53,725 bases of DNA from CAYRAV01 sp964422365 (GTDB lineage: Bacteria; Bacillota; Clostridia; Lachnospirales; Lachnospiraceae), in NCBI GenBank assembly GCA_964422365.1, contig CAYRAV010000014.1, forward strand, positions 1 through 53,725, given 5' to 3'. Every line of letters starts with the position of its first letter. Position 1 is the first letter of the stretch. Under the pieces are notes generated by a model, which ran no database searches, had not been told where the DNA came from, and saw only the letters and a program-made list of their open reading frames with translations. This document shows, one piece after another, positions 51,278 through 53,725 of this stretch. Position numbers and translations under genes: made by a program.

Positions 51278-51592
51278 CTACCGTTCTAACAATTTCTCAA
51301 TTTTTTCTTTCTGTCCCTTTAAGTCATTTTGCTTTTCATAAAGGCTATTGCGCTCTTTACATAATTCTTTCATGCGTTCCAATTGCGCCCTCACTCCCTC
51401 CCGGCAATCTGGCTCTATCTTCTTATATTCTCTGGTCAGATTGCGGATTGTATTATTATTAGATTTTATCTGCTCCGACAAGCATACCCAATCTATCATA
51501 TTTTGCACTTCCTTATCTGTTTCATAAAGATCTGTTTCTGCCACGATTTTAGCACACAGCCGCACCATGACTTTCTTTTCCATATCTGTCAT
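51278..51592 (-). CDS. Small coiled-coil protein of the mobilizable element
   Basis: A 104-residue charged, helical protein. The C-terminal half (TIRNLTREYKKIEPDCREGV, then ERMKELCKERNSLYEKQNDLKGQKEKIEKLL) is strongly coiled-coil. It lies 18 bp behind the relaxase gene and starts at ATG 51592 after AAAGGGGA. Proteins of this size beside MobA/MobL relaxases may help form the relaxosome; that is inference. I recognise no named domain. Confidence 0.7.
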   Translation of the reverse strand: MTDMEKKVMVRLCAKIVAETDLYETDKEVQNMIDWVCLSEQIKSNNNTIRNLTREYKKIEPDCREGVRAQLERMKELCKERNSLYEKQNDLKGQKEKIEKLLER

Positions 51593-51610
51593 TCTTATTA
51601 ATCCCCTTTC

Positions 51611-52981
51611 CTATCGGCTCATTTCAAAGACACGTTTTGGACGTTTATTTGCCCTTTCTACCTGTTCTAATGCCTTTGACCGTTCCACTATTAACTGTAC
51701 CTGTTCCCTGCCTAAATGACGCTCCAAACGCCCCAAATCAGACACTTTTTCCTGCAATCGTTCTATGGTGCCGCTCTGCTCCATGACCTTATTCGTCAAA
51801 TGGCTAATCTGTTTCTGTTGCCCGTCTACTTTGGCGGTCAGTTTCTTTCCCTGCTCCGTAAGCTGTACACATTTGATAGTCAGATTTTTTACTACCTCTT
51901 TTAATTTGTCCACAAGTGGTAAAGCCTTTTTGTCACGATAAGTCTTTGCACTCATCAATGCCCCCGGCTCTGATAACTGCCATTTCACATCTTCATCATA
52001 AGCATGTATATTGCGTTCCATAACTTCTTTTGACTGCACCATTTTGTTGATTTCCTGTTGTAACTTTTTCTGTTGTTTCTCCAATTTTTCATTTTCGGAT
52101 AACAGCTTTTCTTTATCCTCTGCCAATGTTATAGTCTGCTCTTTCAGCAGATGATTTGTTGTGGAAAGTTCTGATACTTCCTGCCGGATCGCTTCGCCTT
52201 CTTTCCGTATCTGCTCCGTTTCCTGTTCTGCCGCAATCTGCTGATGAAGAATATCGGATAATTCTTCTTTACTTCCGGAAATTGCCTGTTCCAGTTCTGC
52301 AACCTCTTTCTGCCGCTCCTGCTTTTCAAAATCAAGTACGGACAAGTGTTTGTTATGTGTACCTAACTGTTTCCACTGTACGCCATGCCGCCCCATAACT
52401 TTTGAAAGTTCTTGCTTCTCCGCTTCAATCCATTCATTCCATTCCGTCATTCCCCTTGTGCCACCTTTGAAGCCCTGTTCTGCCAATGCACCTTTAAGGG
52501 AAACTCTCGTGTCAAGCCCACGCTTACTATTACGAATAAAAGGAACAAAATCAATGTGAATATGCGGCGTCTGCTCGTCCATGTGCAGATGGCTTGAAAA
52601 TACAAACAGGTTTGAATTTCTTTTTTGAAACTGCTCCATAAACTCACATAAAATATTTTTTGCCAACTGCCCCTCATTGCTTTGTACGTTCATATCGTCC
52701 TTATTGCCGATTTGGAAGATTACTTCATAAAATAATTTCTCCTGCTTTCCCCGGCGTATCTTCTCATAGTAATCGTCAATCTTTCGGTCACTCCTTTTCT
52801 GTTTTGCGTTGTAGCGTTCCAGCGCTTCATCAAAAAGATCGTGATAAACCTCTTTTATATCCAAGTGGCAAAATTCCACGTTATCCCGGCTTCGTTCCTT
52901 ATCTACATTCTTAGCTGTAAAGGCTCTCGTATTGTGATTGACTGAACCTTTCCCCATCATGCCACTAATCGTTCTTTCCAA
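51611..52981 (-). CDS. MobA/MobL-family relaxase
   Basis: A ~456-residue relaxase that nicks oriT and pilots the strand in conjugative transfer. It shows the family opening GKGSVNHNTRAFTAKNVD, the candidate tyrosines around VYHDLFDEALERYN, and the metal motif HMDEQTPHIHIDFVPF (three-histidine HUH signature). The C-terminal ~200 residues are a long coiled coil. I favour a TTG start at 52981 (GGAGGG nine bases upstream), which keeps the conserved ERTISGMMGKGS lead; ATG 52960 is the alternative. The MOBQ class matches the IncQ-like oriT candidate upstream. No transfer-channel genes are seen, so the element needs a helper. Confidence 0.92.
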   Translation of the reverse strand: MERTISGMMGKGSVNHNTRAFTAKNVDKERSRDNVEFCHLDIKEVYHDLFDEALERYNAKQKRSDRKIDDYYEKIRRGKQEKLFYEVIFQIGNKDDMNVQSNEGQLAKNILCEFMEQFQKRNSNLFVFSSHLHMDEQTPHIHIDFVPFIRNSKRGLDTRVSLKGALAEQGFKGGTRGMTEWNEWIEAEKQELSKVMGRHGVQWKQLGTHNKHLSVLDFEKQERQKEVAELEQAISGSKEELSDILHQQIAAEQETEQIRKEGEAIRQEVSELSTTNHLLKEQTITLAEDKEKLLSENEKLEKQQKKLQQEINKMVQSKEVMERNIHAYDEDVKWQLSEPGALMSAKTYRDKKALPLVDKLKEVVKNLTIKCVQLTEQGKKLTAKVDGQQKQISHLTNKVMEQSGTIERLQEKVSDLGRLERHLGREQVQLIVERSKALEQVERANKRPKRVFEMSR

Positions 52982-53050
52982 TAGACATACCCTCCGCATT
53001 TTATATACTATTGTCACTAATTTAACTACGCCGACAGGCGCATAGCCTTT

Positions 53051-53243
53051 GTTACTTTCTGCCAAAGTAACGCAAGCACTTTCGACAGGCTACGCTCTAT
53101 CAAAAGTGCCTTTGCGCCCTGCCGGGGGCTTTCCGTCCTTACGGACGGGCGGCTTTTCGCCGCTTTAATGCGTCGGTTTGCGTCGATAGCGTCGATATTT
53201 TCTATATCACCCCGCTATCTAAAATACCGTCGCAACCGACGCA
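53051..53243. other. Candidate oriT and iteron region of the mobilizable element
   Basis: Between the RepA-like and relaxase genes lie stacked structures: GTTACTTT/AAAGTAAC hairpin (53051-53071); GCACTTT/AAAGTGC inverted repeat (53076-53109) followed by CTTTGCGCCCTGCC, which resembles the IncQ nic region (inverted repeat, then GCGCCCT); CCGTCC/GGACGG hairpin (53133-53148) and GCGGC/GCCGC stem; then three GCGTCG repeats 9-10 bp apart (53170, 53180, 53189) and inverted copies at 53231-53242. The left part fits oriT and the repeats fit a replication origin for the RepA-like helicase. All of this is inferred from pattern. Confidence 0.6.
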
Positions 53244-53255
53244 TATCGTCGCACT

Positions 53256-53725
53256 TTACGATTTCGGCTCCAGCCGTTTCAGAATAATTTTTCTCTCATG
53301 CCCCCGCTTATTGTCATAGAAAATGCCATAGTCATTAAGCAACTGGCTGTTCAACACATTTAATTTACGGGAAAGAACATTCGCCGATAACTGCATATCC
53401 GGCAACTGTTTTAGAAGTTCCGTTGCCGTCCCCTCCCACTCCTGCATTTCCTCTGTCAGAAATTCGTTGATTGCTTCGAGTAACGGATTCGGCGGCTGTT
53501 TCCACAATTCCGTTTCTGCTTTCTGGAATTTCCAAATACACTTTTCCCGGTCAAACTCTATCGTCAATTCCTGATCCGGCTGGTCACGCCCTACTATATC
53601 CATTATTGCCGTATTATCAGTGCGCTTTTTCTTGTGCATGATAAACGCCCCATCTGCCGCACCAAGCAGACCATTTGTGCCAGAAATCATATCAAAACTA
53701 TCCTCGGATTCCAACTTGCGGGTGT
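53256..53725 (-). CDS. RepA-like AAA/RecA-fold helicase, C-terminal part (runs off window)
   Basis: The reading frame is open to the window edge, so the gene starts beyond 53725. The visible ~156 residues include SFDMISGTNGLLGAADGAFIMHKKKR and MDIVGRDQPDQELTIEFD, matching the end of the RecA-fold of RepA-type ATPases found on Gram-positive mobilizable elements. A winged-helix-like tail follows (ATELLKQLPDMQLSANVLSRKLNVLNSQLL). Walker motifs would lie outside the window. It probably unwinds element DNA at the iteron region next door for replication of the excised circle. Confidence 0.8.
   Translation of the reverse strand, partial: TRKLESEDSFDMISGTNGLLGAADGAFIMHKKKRTDNTAIMDIVGRDQPDQELTIEFDREKCIWKFQKAETELWKQPPNPLLEAINEFLTEEMQEWEGTATELLKQLPDMQLSANVLSRKLNVLNSQLLNDYGIFYDNKRGHERKIILKRLEPKS

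Overview
The window looks like chromosomal DNA of a low-GC, strictly anaerobic gut-type Clostridia, most likely Lachnospiraceae. The evidence is AT-rich coding sequence, strong AGGAGG ribosome binding sites, CymR/CsoR/LytTR regulators, BspA-type surface repeats and a Gram-positive MobA/MobL mobilizable element. No rRNA, tRNA or CRISPR array was found.

Layout. 0-1.3 kb: a solitary small tyrosine recombinase and a decayed HD-domain gene. 1.3-8.8 kb (minus strand): a sulfate-to-cysteine block, in transcription order APS reductase AprA-AprB, ATP sulfurylase CysD-CysN, cysteine synthase CysK, a CymR-like Rrf2 regulator, a compact siroheme sulfite reductase with two extra [4Fe-4S] clusters, and a TusA-like sulfur carrier. 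9.7-12.9 kb: copper export (CsoR, a 49-residue Cys-rich protein too short for routine calling, CopA) with a clear CsoR operator. 13.0-15.1 kb: a decaying GntR/ABC transporter locus in which a deletion has joined the regulator to the ATPase out of frame. 15.4-28.5 kb: the largest module, six co-oriented genes (MoxR AAA+ ATPase, DUF5682-like protein, vWA protein, double SWIM zinc-finger protein, two tandem DUF4132/HEAT proteins). It corresponds in content to the poorly understood E. coli yehI/yehLMPQ locus. 28.5-30.1 kb: a YdcF-like protein and an esterase/lipase. 30.5-33.8 kb: ABC transporter with LytTR regulator and DUF3021 membrane protein. 33.8-37.0 kb: uncharacterised membrane and ankyrin/DUF4274 proteins. 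37.1-42.8 kb (plus strand): FtsX-type ABC transporter with a NarL-type two-component system. 43.3-49.0 kb: two large secreted proteins, a BspA-like LRR protein and a subtilase carrying starch-binding-like modules. 49.2-50.1 kb: junk zone with ECF sigma-factor debris and a roughly 57-bp copy of the 3' end of an elongation factor Tu gene plus terminator. 50.2-53.7 kb: an alpha/beta hydrolase and an integrative mobilizable element (MobA/MobL relaxase, candidate IncQ-type oriT, iteron-like repeats, RepA-like helicase running off the window).

Running through the chromosomal part are two families of small, inverted-repeat, non-coding elements (MITE-like), a shared GC-rich hairpin core, and a ~70-bp element found upstream of two different ABC-transport systems. 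One copy of the hairpin core lies in frame inside the histidine kinase gene.

The strongest candidates for under-described biology are the MoxR-DUF5682-vWA-SWIM-DUF4132 module with its duplicated effector-like subunit, the APS-reductase-based sulfur operon with a CysN whose APS-kinase-like tail has lost its P-loop, and the repeat families. All names rest on reading of motifs; no database search was run.
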